A stretch of DNA of 23,170 nt from DATEAV01 sp964575425. GTDB taxonomy: Bacteria > Chloroflexota > Anaerolineae > Anaerolineales > E44-bin32. Under the pieces are notes generated by a model, which had not been told where the DNA came from, made no database searches, and saw nothing but the letters and a program-made list of their open reading frames with translations. The stretch is from assembly GCA_964575425.1 (NCBI GenBank), contig CAZNRD010000042.1, forward strand, positions 1 to 23,170. Direction: 5' to 3'. A program made the translations under genes and the position numbers. Numbering within the stretch: position 1 is the first letter of the stretch; every line of letters starts with the position of its first letter. Positions 15,613 to 23,170 of the stretch are shown here, piece by piece.

Positions 15613-17454
15613 CTATTCCACGGTCACACTCTTGGCAAGGTTGCGCGGCTGGTCGACGTCGGCCCCACGCAGCACGGCGATGTGATACGCGACCAGCTGC
15701 AGCGGAATCGTCGTCGTCACCGGGCCGAGCAGCCAGGGCGTCTCCGGCACCCACAGCACGTGGTCGACCATGCCTGGCAGCGATTCATCGCCATCGGTTG
15801 CCACCGCCACCACCATGCCGCCCCGAGCCTTCGCCTGCTCGACCTGACTGAGCATCTTCTCGTACCAGGGATCCCGCACGGCGATGGCAAGGACGGGCAT
15901 GGTGCGATCGATCAAGGCAATAGGCCCATGCTTCATCTCGCCGGCGGGGTAGGCCTCGGCATGGATGTAGGAGATTTCCTTCAGCTTCAGCGCCCCTTCA
16001 TAGGCGATCGGCATCTGAATCCCCCGTCCCAGGTACAGGCAGTGCTCAGTGTCCTTCAGCGCCCAGGCCACACCCTCGACATCCTTCTCGCGATCGAGAC
16101 ATTGCCCCACAAGGTCCGGCAGCAGGCGCAGGTCCTGTAACAGACGCTGGAGCCGCCCCGCGTCCAGGACGCCACGCAAATCGCCCAGGAGGACCGCAAG
16201 CAGGTAGAGATCGACCAGCGGTGCCGTGAACGCTTTGGTGGACGCCACGCCGATCTCGGGCCCGACTTGCATCGAGATGTAGCCGTCCGCCAGCCGCATC
16301 ACCTGTGATCCCAGCACATTGACGATGCTCCACAGCTGCGCCCCGCGGCGGCGAGCCTCATCCATCGCCGCCAGCGTGTCGGCGGTCTCGCCGGATTGGC
16401 TGATCGCGACGACCACGCAGCGCTCGTCCAGCAGCGGCTCGCGGTAGCGGAGTTCGGAGGCAATATCCACCTCCACCGGAATGCGCGCCAACCGCTCGAT
16501 CAGCACCTTGCCCACCAGGGCTGCATGCGCCGCCGTGCCGCATCCAGTCAGGATGATGCGCTCGATGGCGCGAGCCTTCTGCGGCGAGAGATTGAGCTGC
16601 GGCAAATTCACCCGTCCCGCCTTGAAATCGACCCTGCCCGCCAGGGTGTCGGTGAGGGAGCGGACCTGTTCGTGGATCTCCTTGTGCATGAAGTGCTTGT
16701 AGGGCCCTTTCTCCGCCGAGACGGGGTCCCACGGCACCACCTGCCGTGCCAGGCCCACCGGATGGCCGTCCAGCGTCCAGGCGCTGAAGTCATCCGAACG
16801 AACGACCGCAACCTGCCCCGGTTCAAGGAAGGCCACGGCGCGCGTGTGCTCAAGGATGGCCGGTAGGTCCGATGCGACAAACATCTCGCCCTGGCCGATG
16901 CCGATCACCACGCCGCCGGCATTGCCCACGCGGGCTGCGACGATGCAGTCTGGCTCGCGCGACGAAAGCAGCACGATCCCGTGCGCACCCCGCAGGTGAC
17001 GGATCGCCCGGCGCGCCGCCTCCAGTAGACTGTTCTCCAGGTTGAGGTACCGCTCCACCAGATGGACGATGACCTCCGTATCGGTCTCCGAACTGAAGCG
17101 CACACCCTCCGCCGCCAGTTCCTCTCGCAGGACGGCGTAGTTCTCGACGATGCCGTTGTGCACCACCACCACATCCCCCGAAGCGCTGGCATGGGGATGG
17201 GCGTTGCGCGCGTTGGGTTCGCCGTGGGTTGCCCACCGGGTGTGCCCGATGCCCACCTGCCCTTCAATCGGTGCCGCCGCCACGAGCGACGCCAGGCGGT
17301 CCAGCTTCCCGGCTTCACGCCGAATCTCGATCCGCCCGTTCGTCAGGACAGCCAAGCCTGCCGAATCGTATCCGCGGTACTCGAGCCGGCGCAGGCCGTC
17401 CAGGATGATCGGCGTCGCATTGCGCGGGCCGACATAGCCAACGATGCCGCACAT
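15613..17454 (-). CDS. glmS: Glutamine-fructose-6-phosphate aminotransferase (isomerizing)
   Basis: 613 aa, close to the usual length of about 609. GlmS makes glucosamine-6-phosphate from fructose-6-phosphate and glutamine, the first step to UDP-GlcNAc for peptidoglycan and glycans. The N-terminal glutaminase domain starts MCGIVGYVG with catalytic Cys2, exposed after Met removal, and has HTRWATHG and HNGIVENY. Two SIS sugar-binding domains follow (TGCGTAAHA, SQSGETADT, KEISYIHAEAYPAGEMKHG), and the end LAKSVTVE is canonical. ATG 17454 has GGAG 7 nt upstream. The mRNA leader holds a glmS ribozyme, so product-triggered self-cleavage is the likely control. Confidence 0.97.
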   Translation of the reverse strand: MCGIVGYVGPRNATPIILDGLRRLEYRGYDSAGLAVLTNGRIEIRREAGKLDRLASLVAAAPIEGQVGIGHTRWATHGEPNARNAHPHASASGDVVVVHNGIVENYAVLREELAAEGVRFSSETDTEVIVHLVERYLNLENSLLEAARRAIRHLRGAHGIVLLSSREPDCIVAARVGNAGGVVIGIGQGEMFVASDLPAILEHTRAVAFLEPGQVAVVRSDDFSAWTLDGHPVGLARQVVPWDPVSAEKGPYKHFMHKEIHEQVRSLTDTLAGRVDFKAGRVNLPQLNLSPQKARAIERIILTGCGTAAHAALVGKVLIERLARIPVEVDIASELRYREPLLDERCVVVAISQSGETADTLAAMDEARRRGAQLWSIVNVLGSQVMRLADGYISMQVGPEIGVASTKAFTAPLVDLYLLAVLLGDLRGVLDAGRLQRLLQDLRLLPDLVGQCLDREKDVEGVAWALKDTEHCLYLGRGIQMPIAYEGALKLKEISYIHAEAYPAGEMKHGPIALIDRTMPVLAIAVRDPWYEKMLSQVEQAKARGGMVVAVATDGDESLPGMVDHVLWVPETPWLLGPVTTTIPLQLVAYHIAVLRGADVDQPRNLAKSVTVE

Positions 17455-17507
17455 GCTGTGCTCCTGTTTTCGCTGGAGTCTTGGTCGATCCAGACCTGGC
17501 CGTTTTG

Positions 17508-17717
17508 CCCGCCCGTCACCGGTGCGGTCTTGTCGGCCGGGGCCGCCTCACGGGGCGGCGCGGGCGCTGGCACGCCCGGAGGGCTTCCGCTGATCTCTCG
17601 ATTTTCCCGGTCCGGTGGTGGGGAGCCACCGGAGTCTCCCGGTTGGCCCCGCCTCGCGGCGGGGAACCCTCATCCTCGTCACCCCAACCCGCCCACAGGC
17701 GGCCGGGGCCATGCGCT
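17508..17717 (-). ncRNA. glmS self-cleaving ribozyme/riboswitch with internal insertion
   Basis: Read 5' to 3' on the minus strand, the glmS-ribozyme elements occur in order. The cleavage motif is A-GCGC, with the expected cut between 17717 and 17716. A P1-type stem CCCCGGCC-GCC/GGCGGGUUGGGG comes next, then UGACGAGG followed by GAGGGUU (17665-17682). AUCGAGAGAUCAGCGG and AAGCCCUCCGGGC (17574-17602) align base for base with the family core, and GAGGG pairs with CCCUC. P3 hairpin CGGGCG/CGCCCG, a GUGA-capped GCCGCC/GGCGGC hairpin and a GACAAG...GGUGACGGGC tail follow. It is directly upstream of glmS. Unusual points are about 62 extra nt (17603-17664) and a core base (GCGCA for GCGCC). In this family glucosamine-6-phosphate is the cofactor for cleavage, which destabilises the mRNA. 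Confidence 0.85.
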
Positions 17718-17757
17718 GTCCCACGATCCTGCTTTCCCGTCACCTCCTCCCGATGGC

Positions 17758-17763
17758 ATTATA
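17758..17763 (-). promoter_or_regulatory. -10 box of the glmS transcript
   Basis: A perfect minus-strand TATAAT, followed by GCC as at other promoters here, lies about 40 nt upstream of the ribozyme cleavage site and 304 nt from the glmS ATG. It would give glmS its own promoter separate from the upstream plsC genes. No -35 match is visible. Confidence 0.55.
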
Positions 17764-17810
17764 CCGCACATTCTGACGCCGCAGCCGCCCCATCGTACTT
17801 CCGGTCGTGG

Positions 17811-18572
17811 CTATGCGAAGTCGATCGTCTCACTCGTCGCTCGCGACATGTCCGCGTACTCCCCCCGCCTTTCCTCCGGCAGCATAGCCGCCAGCACATA
17901 CATCGCTTCATCTGTCATCTGCCGCAAACGTTCCCTGCTCACTCGCTCGCCCACCCCCCGAAAGCGAAACGGACGCCCCAACCTCACCACCACCCCGGGC
18001 TGGCGCCACCGCCGCGGGCTGATCGAGGGGAAGCCTACGGTGCCTTCCACCGCCACCGGAATCACCGGCGCTCCCGTCCGCTGACCCAAATAGGCCACAC
18101 CCTCCCTGGCACGACGCAGCGCCGGGCTGCGCGTCCCCTCTGGCGCCATCAACACGATCTCCCCCGCCTCCAGGACCATCAGTGCCCGCCGCAGCGCCTC
18201 CCGGTCCACCTCCCCCCGCCGGACCGGGATCACCTGCCACAGCCACGGAAAGATACCCCACACCGGATAGCGGAACACCTCGATCTTTGCCATCGGCACC
18301 ACGTTGCGCGGCAGACACCCGAGCACCACGATCGGATCCACGAACGCGATGTGGTTGATCATCAGGATTGCCGGGCCGGAGGCGGGCAGGTTCTCCAGCC
18401 CCTCCACCCGCTCGAACTTCACCAGCGTCCGAAAGCCGATGTTCGTGATCAACCAGCGCAGCACCCGCCGTTGAGGCTCCAGGCGCGCGTGATCATACCG
18501 ACGCCTCACCTTCGGATTCGACTCCAATGGCGCTGACCTGTGCCTGCCCATGCTCTCATCCATCCCGACCAC
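17811..18572 (-). CDS. plsC: Stand-alone 1-acyl-sn-glycerol-3-phosphate acyltransferase
   Basis: 253 aa PlsC-family acyltransferase, which acylates lysophosphatidic acid to phosphatidic acid at the membrane. The catalytic HX4D motif is NHIAFVD (His74, Asp79), the glycerol-phosphate motif is PEGTRS (144-149), and VIPVAVEG follows. GTG 18572 has AGGAGG 10 nt upstream, so it is preferred to ATG 18563 or 18549, though the N-terminal 20 residues are not conserved. It starts 30 nt after the Cmk-PlsC fusion and is probably in the same transcript. It is the second PlsC domain encoded in a row. Confidence 0.9.
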   Translation of the reverse strand: MVGMDESMGRHRSAPLESNPKVRRRYDHARLEPQRRVLRWLITNIGFRTLVKFERVEGLENLPASGPAILMINHIAFVDPIVVLGCLPRNVVPMAKIEVFRYPVWGIFPWLWQVIPVRRGEVDREALRRALMVLEAGEIVLMAPEGTRSPALRRAREGVAYLGQRTGAPVIPVAVEGTVGFPSISPRRWRQPGVVVRLGRPFRFRGVGERVSRERLRQMTDEAMYVLAAMLPEERRGEYADMSRATSETIDFA

Positions 18573-18602
18573 CCCCCAACGGCCTCCTGCCTGCGGAGCG
18601 CC

Positions 18603-19955
18603 TCACTCGCGCCGCCCATACACACCCCTGTACTCCTCCGGGAGCACCGCGGCAATCGCGCGCATCACGGCCTCGGTGTTGGCTCGCAATGCCTGCTTGC
18701 GCTGCCGAGAACGCAGGTCGATCGGCGGAAGGTGCAGCGGCTGGCCTATGACCATGCGGAGCGTCGCCCGCCGCAGTCTCCGCCATGCCGCCGTGGCGCT
18801 CTCCGTACCGGTCATCCCCACCGGCACAACCGGAACAACGCACCGCGCCGCGAGGTATGCCACCCCCGGTCGCGCCTCCTGCAAGCCGGGCACATGCGAC
18901 CGCCGACCCTCCGGATCTACCAGGACAGGCAGCCCCGCACTCAGTCGCGCGACGATGGCCTCCAGGACCGATCGATCGGCCTGGCCGCGGTGCACCGCCA
19001 TCGCCCCATAGGAGCGCATCAGCCAACCCTGAAACGGCCGATCCAGCACCTCCACCGCACCAAGCGCCTCCAGGGCTCTCGGCCAGAACGCGAGGACAAA
19101 GGGCGGATCGATGATCGACAGGTGGTTCGCCGACACCAGGTACGCACCACGCGCCGGGACGTTTTCCCGCCCCTTGATCTCGATGTCGCACAGGATGTGA
19201 AACAGAAGCCGGAAGACAGGCCGCCCTACTGCCCGAAAGAGACGCACCTTCCAGGGATGCTGCGCCGCAACCGGCCTTCTGCCTCGCGCCAGCTCAAGCG
19301 CCCGCTCGACAACTTGGTCGATCGTCAGCCCGGTCGCATCCAGAACGACGGCGTCCGCGGCAGGCCTGAGCGGAGCAAGGCTGCGTGTGGAATCCAGCCG
19401 GTCCCGCTCGCGCATCGCATCCAGGATTTCTTGACACGGACGCTCCTCGCCGCGCCTCGCCAGCTCTTGATGCCGCCTGCGGGCGCGCTCCTCCACGGAG
19501 GCGTTCAGGTAGATCTTGAGGTCGGCCTGTGGCAGGATGACCGTGCCGATATCACGTCCGGCCATCACCACCCGCCCGCGCTCGCCGATCTCGCGCTGCC
19601 GTTCCCCCATCGCCTCCCGCACCCCGGAATACATCGAAACCTGCGAGACGTGCGCATCGACCGCCTCCGTCCGAATCGCCCACGTCACGTCTTCGCCATC
19701 GAGCAGGACGTCGTACTGGCGGCCATCGGCCACACTCGGCGGGCGCACATCAAGGCCGATCGAGCGCGCAAGCTCCGTCACCGCCCGCTCGTCGTCAACC
19801 GGGATCCCCCGACGCAGCGCAGCCAGCGTGACGGCGCGATACATGGCCCCCGTGTCGACATACAGGTATCCCAGGCGCGCCGCCATTCGCTCGGCCAGGG
19901 TCGACTTACCCGAAGCAGCCGGACCGTCAATGGCGATCCTGCTGGCCACACTCAT
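18603..19955 (-). CDS. cmk: Cytidylate kinase-PlsC acyltransferase fusion
   Basis: 450 aa with two domains. Residues 1-225 are a CMP/dCMP kinase: P-loop GPAASGKST (11-19), VDTGAMYRAV (33-42), the MAGRDIGTVILP segment (131-142) and a RDRLDSTRSLAPL region. Residues about 238-450 are a PlsC-type acyltransferase with HX4D as NHLSIID (His278, Asp283) and PEGRRS (348-353), where the family usually has EGTRS. Cmk alone is about 225 aa. In many bacteria cmk and plsC are separate neighbours, so this looks like a fusion of that pair, with no stop or frameshift at the joint. ATG 19955 is chosen because GGGAGGG lies about 7 nt upstream; a GTG at 19979 would overlap the previous gene. Confidence 0.9.
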   Translation of the reverse strand: MSVASRIAIDGPAASGKSTLAERMAARLGYLYVDTGAMYRAVTLAALRRGIPVDDERAVTELARSIGLDVRPPSVADGRQYDVLLDGEDVTWAIRTEAVDAHVSQVSMYSGVREAMGERQREIGERGRVVMAGRDIGTVILPQADLKIYLNASVEERARRRHQELARRGEERPCQEILDAMRERDRLDSTRSLAPLRPAADAVVLDATGLTIDQVVERALELARGRRPVAAQHPWKVRLFRAVGRPVFRLLFHILCDIEIKGRENVPARGAYLVSANHLSIIDPPFVLAFWPRALEALGAVEVLDRPFQGWLMRSYGAMAVHRGQADRSVLEAIVARLSAGLPVLVDPEGRRSHVPGLQEARPGVAYLAARCVVPVVPVGMTGTESATAAWRRLRRATLRMVIGQPLHLPPIDLRSRQRKQALRANTEAVMRAIAAVLPEEYRGVYGRRE

Positions 19956-19968
19956 CGCACGCCCTCCC

Positions 19969-21723
19969 TCATGGGGCACTCGAAGGCTCTTCCCCCAGGG
20001 TGGCCAGGTCCCTCCGCACCAGCATGAGCCATCGCACTGGCTCCGTCGGCGCCTGGCGAGTCAACCACCATCGCGACGACTGCGGCGCTAGGCCGCCCTG
20101 CCACGCCCGGCGCTCGCCCACCGTGAGCGTCTGTCCCAGATATTCTGCCGCCAGCCCGTCCGGCACGAAACCCTCAGGCGCGACGACGACCTCCGGCGAG
20201 GCACCCGGTTCCGCCTCGGCTGCACGAGGGAACGAGCGCAGCTGCCAGTTCATGGAGGCTGAGGCGGGCCCGGCCGTTGTCACCGGCAGGGCGTCAATCC
20301 GTCCGGTGTGCGCCTGCGACAGCCCTTCGAGTGTCCTCGTCAGGAGCCGCACCCCAGGGCCAAAGGCTTCGGCGCGCCATGGTCCGCCCGCGCTGGCTGC
20401 CGTGTCCGCCAGATTCGACCGCCACAGCATGGACAGACCGAGCAGTAGCGTCGCCACAGCAGCCGCGGCTCCCGCCGACTCGAGCGCCGTCCCTACCGAC
20501 CAGCCACTGGCATAGAGCACGACAATCACCGCCGCCACGGCGAGCACAGCCAATGCCAGCCAAAGGCTGATAGTAGGGTCGGCCGCAAAGATGCCCGGTC
20601 CGCGCCCCGCTGCGTAGCTCGAGAACTGGATGCCGGCGACGGCCAGGAACAGCAGCAAGACGGGAACCAGCGTCCCATGGCCCAACCAGGCCCAACCACC
20701 AATGAGGCGGTCGGCCAGGCTGGCAAGTGCGCGTCCGGCCAGCACCGTCAGCGGCAGCACTGCCCAGGCCAGGGCCGCCGGCTCACGCATCGGATACGCC
20801 AGGGTCACGAGCACGGCGCAGGCCGCCCAAGCGCTGCACCCTGCCCCCAGCACGTCCCTACGCCCCTTTCCCCCTGCCGCACTCACCACTGCGAAGAGCA
20901 GCGTCAGGGGCTCGTACAGGACCAGGATCAGCAGGGCGGTCAGTGCGCTGGTTTGGCCCATGCTCGACCAGCCGCGCAACCACCCGGCCAGTGAGCCGGC
21001 GACTCCTGCCGCATCGGAGAGCGAACCACCAAACGAAGTGGCGACCAGCAGAAGGGTTCCGAGGCTTGCGACGAGCAACCAACCCCAGCCAATCGCGCTG
21101 GCGCCAGGGTGCATCAATCCCGACGTGCGCCAGAGGAATCGCAGCCCCAGATACGCGAGCCCAAGCCCCAGGCAGGCTGTGAACACAGAGGAACCTGAGG
21201 CAAGCGCAAGCCCCGCGGCCACTGCCGCGCCGATCACACGCTCTGGTCCGGGGTGATCCACGCCGACCAGCAGAGCCAGGCAGACGCCGATCCCGAGAAG
21301 GGCAAGGCTTTCCCCGCCAGCGGTCCGACTCACCGTCACCATCGTCGGTGAGACAGCCAGGACAAAAGACGTCATCAGCGCCGGCCCGCGGCCCAGGCGA
21401 GGCCGCATCCAGAGCGGCGCCAGGACCAGGCCTATCCCGGCAAGAGCCGGGACCAAACGCGCCAGCGCCTCGCTCGGCTTTCCGAAATGAAACACCCAGC
21501 GCGTGAGCACGTTGTACGCTGGCGCTTCAGGCGCCCACTCTTCATCGGGGGCCCAGTGCGCCGAAGCCCCTGGCGTCTTCCAGGCAGCCCCCAACGCCTG
21601 GCTCGCTTCGCTTTCCGTCAGCGGGGGCCAGCCCAGCCCGCCCAACCGCAGCCCGGACGCCAGGGCAACGATGGCTGCGTAGAGAATCACTTCCCACCGC
21701 ATCGGAAGGCCCTTGCTCGTCAT
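19969..21723 (-). CDS. Agl23/GT39-like polytopic membrane protein
   Basis: 584 aa with about a dozen hydrophobic segments over residues 10-430, then a soluble tail of about 150 residues. The N terminus (first membrane helix, then LRLGGLGWPPLTESEA) matches the layout of ArnT/PMT-type (GT39) glycosyltransferases and the 'flippase activity-associated' Agl23 family. The acidic DE motif after helix 1, catalytic in GT39 enzymes, reads SE here (residues 38-39), so classical catalysis is doubtful. It overlaps the DUF2298 stop by 4 bases (ATGA), and the two families are typical partners in Chloroflexi and archaea. Start ATG 21723; Met8 is an alternative. Probable role: handling lipid-linked sugars or glycans, by inference only. 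Confidence 0.72.
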   Translation of the reverse strand: MTSKGLPMRWEVILYAAIVALASGLRLGGLGWPPLTESEASQALGAAWKTPGASAHWAPDEEWAPEAPAYNVLTRWVFHFGKPSEALARLVPALAGIGLVLAPLWMRPRLGRGPALMTSFVLAVSPTMVTVSRTAGGESLALLGIGVCLALLVGVDHPGPERVIGAAVAAGLALASGSSVFTACLGLGLAYLGLRFLWRTSGLMHPGASAIGWGWLLVASLGTLLLVATSFGGSLSDAAGVAGSLAGWLRGWSSMGQTSALTALLILVLYEPLTLLFAVVSAAGGKGRRDVLGAGCSAWAACAVLVTLAYPMREPAALAWAVLPLTVLAGRALASLADRLIGGWAWLGHGTLVPVLLLFLAVAGIQFSSYAAGRGPGIFAADPTISLWLALAVLAVAAVIVVLYASGWSVGTALESAGAAAAVATLLLGLSMLWRSNLADTAASAGGPWRAEAFGPGVRLLTRTLEGLSQAHTGRIDALPVTTAGPASASMNWQLRSFPRAAEAEPGASPEVVVAPEGFVPDGLAAEYLGQTLTVGERRAWQGGLAPQSSRWWLTRQAPTEPVRWLMLVRRDLATLGEEPSSAP

Positions 21724-23170
21724 GGCGTCTGCTCCGTTCCGGGCACAGCATAGATCTTCAGCTCACCGCTCTGAAAGACCGGAACCAGGTACGCATCGAA
21801 CTTGCGCCATACAAGGCCGGGATAGGCCGCCCGTTCGCTTCGGCCGACGACTACGTAGTTGATCTCGTAGCGATCGAGGATGGCTTTCGCCTCGACCCAG
21901 TCCGGTGTCTCGTACAGGCGGCGGATGTCGGCCTCGCGCGAGCCGAGCGGTTCGGCACTGCCTCGCCACTGAATCTCGTGCCACGGCCAACCGATGACCG
22001 TGGGCAATCCGGTGTGGGCCGAGATTCGCGCGAATTCGCCGCGATAGCTTCCGCCCACCGCTTCGGCGATCACGCCCGAGGAGACATTGCCCTGCAGCCA
22101 CTGGATGGCCGCGTAGTCGTCCGGGTTCCCGCGCGCCAGGTGGAGCGTCCCATCCAGCGTCCGTCCGAGGGGAGGGTTGAATCCCCCCGTCTTGTTCCAC
22201 AGCGCCGTGACAGTGTAAACCAGCCCCAATGCCAGGGGCGCGACGGCGAGCACGCGGCACCAGGAACGCCTCCTGCCCCCCTTCTCCCACAGCTCGACCG
22301 CGGCATAGGCGGCCACAAGGCCCCACACGATCCAGGCCGCGAAGTAGAACTTGAAGATCGTGTTCATTCGGGTTTCGAACAGGTCTTTGAGGTACAGGAA
22401 CTCTGGGCCCAGCACGAGCAGCCCGCCGATCGCGGAGAGCATTGTCAGGTAGGCGGTAGGGTGCTCCGCCGCGTTCGCCCTTGGCCCGCGCCCCTGCCAC
22501 CTCCGGCGCAGCGCCACAGCACCCAGAGCAATGACGGCCCCCAAGAGCAGCGCCGTCCACGATGTCGTCAGGCGCCTCAAGAGGACACCGCGCGCTGCCT
22601 CCTCCATGGTCATAGCACCCAGCCTCTCCGCCGCCTGGGCCGCGACATCCGGACGCAGCAGGCCGATCGGCAGGGCCAGCAGCCACGACAGGAGGAGCAG
22701 CGCCGCGGGGAGACCCAGCCCGACGCGCAGCGCCAGGCGTCGGTCGCTTGCGTCCCAGTTCGCGGCTGCCTTCCACACCAACCACGTTCCCAACGGCACG
22801 ATCATCGTCCCGAACATGATCACGAAATGGGTCAACCGCGTCGGGAAGGCGAGGTTGGGCAGTACGCCGCCCGCCTGTGAGGCAAAGGTCGGATACCACG
22901 GCAAGTACAGCAGCACGCCGGCCGTGACCACGCCTGCAACCGTCGCCGCCACCCGCTTGAGCGCCTCGCCCAAGCCCGCCTCGCGATTTCCCCACAGCCC
23001 GATGACGAGCAGCAGCGAGAGGTAGATTGGGAAATCCCAGGTGTTCAGGAATGCGAGGCCTCCGAACACCCACGCCGCGACCCAGAACTCCGCCCTCGCG
23101 AGGAACGACGGCAGCTGCCCAAGCAGCAGCAGGCTGAGCGATCCCAGTAAAAGCACGCCGAGGGCGCCCA
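21720..23170 (-). CDS. DUF2298 (YYY family) membrane protein, 5' end outside window
   Basis: C-terminal part, at least 483 codons, open to the right edge. Many hydrophobic segments are present. Two blocks typical of DUF2298 are clear: FLNTWDFPIY (coded near 23020-23050) and MNTIFKFYFAAWIVWG. The C-terminal 150 residues form a soluble domain ending YLVPVFQSGELKIYAVPG, including YEINYVVVG as in GT39-like C-terminal domains. The family is known from Chloroflexi and archaea and is probably involved in glycan or polyprenol-linked sugar transfer, but its chemistry is not established. It is the first visible gene of the minus-strand envelope run and is translationally coupled to the Agl23-like gene. 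Confidence 0.82.
   Translation of the reverse strand, partial: GALGVLLLGSLSLLLLGQLPSFLARAEFWVAAWVFGGLAFLNTWDFPIYLSLLLVIGLWGNREAGLGEALKRVAATVAGVVTAGVLLYLPWYPTFASQAGGVLPNLAFPTRLTHFVIMFGTMIVPLGTWLVWKAAANWDASDRRLALRVGLGLPAALLLLSWLLALPIGLLRPDVAAQAAERLGAMTMEEAARGVLLRRLTTSWTALLLGAVIALGAVALRRRWQGRGPRANAAEHPTAYLTMLSAIGGLLVLGPEFLYLKDLFETRMNTIFKFYFAAWIVWGLVAAYAAVELWEKGGRRRSWCRVLAVAPLALGLVYTVTALWNKTGGFNPPLGRTLDGTLHLARGNPDDYAAIQWLQGNVSSGVIAEAVGGSYRGEFARISAHTGLPTVIGWPWHEIQWRGSAEPLGSREADIRRLYETPDWVEAKAILDRYEINYVVVGRSERAAYPGLVWRKFDAYLVPVFQSGELKIYAVPGTEQTP

Noticed and set aside
17343..17573. Small minus-strand open frame running through the glmS leader into glmS
   Set aside because: It lies in another frame, overlaps the start of glmS and the ribozyme, and has no family resemblance. 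The ribozyme explains the sequence.
17455..17757. glmS leader as a T-box or other riboswitch
   Set aside because: No T-box AGGGUGG-type motif or terminator with a U-tract is present, while the glmS ribozyme blocks fit in order.
18540..20027. 495-codon plus-strand frame opposite the Cmk-PlsC fusion
   Set aside because: Antisense to a protein with clear kinase and acyltransferase motifs; composition is typical of a high-GC shadow.
21763..23073. 436-codon minus-strand frame overlapping the DUF2298 gene
   Set aside because: It is the same strand but another frame; Arg/Gly-rich without membrane segments, whereas the DUF2298 frame has the family motifs.

Overview
This window is about 23 kb of dense, high-GC bacterial chromosome that looks like Chloroflexota, most likely Anaerolineae-like. 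The taxonomic pointer is a DUF2298 ('YYY' family) membrane protein overlapping an Agl23/GT39-like membrane protein at the right end, a pair typical of Chloroflexi and archaea. The remaining genes are core metabolism or envelope functions with the same base composition throughout. I see no phage, insertion sequence, CRISPR array or obvious foreign island. The assignment is inference from content, not from a search.

Left part (1-5000): a tRNA-Thr(CGT) is followed by a plus-strand run of uridine kinase, a cyclophilin-type peptidyl-prolyl isomerase and a VTT/DedA-like membrane protein. Convergent to it is a minus-strand operon of an atypical SDR, a COG3375-type GNAT acetyltransferase and an OSBS/N-acylamino acid racemase-like enolase-superfamily enzyme. 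Middle (5000-9560): fabF and fabH overlap by 4 bases, then thioredoxin (minus) diverges from a tail-anchored zinc-ribbon protein and scpA, and a VanZ-like protein overlaps the scpA 3' end. Next (9570-15540): a YyaL-type thioredoxin-domain protein, then a three-gene ABC importer (Sbp-type binding protein, one permease, ATPase) whose genes overlap by a few bases. Its ATPase carries two universal-stress-protein (USP)-like domains at the C terminus.

Right part (15600-23170, all minus): transcription runs from DUF2298 to Agl23-like, then a cytidylate kinase-PlsC fusion and a second PlsC, and then, from its own promoter, glmS. The 300-base glmS leader holds a convincing glmS self-cleaving ribozyme with an unusual insertion of about 62 nt. 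As a group these genes supply envelope precursors: CMP/CDP metabolism, phosphatidic acid, amino sugar and probably glycan transfer.

Most promising for follow-up are the glmS ribozyme with its insertion and altered core pair, the ABC ATPase-USP-USP fusion, the Cmk-PlsC fusion next to a second PlsC, a FabH with a basic C-terminal tail, and a recurrent TGn-TATAAT promoter type that twice sits exactly 6 nt before an ATG (leaderless geometry).
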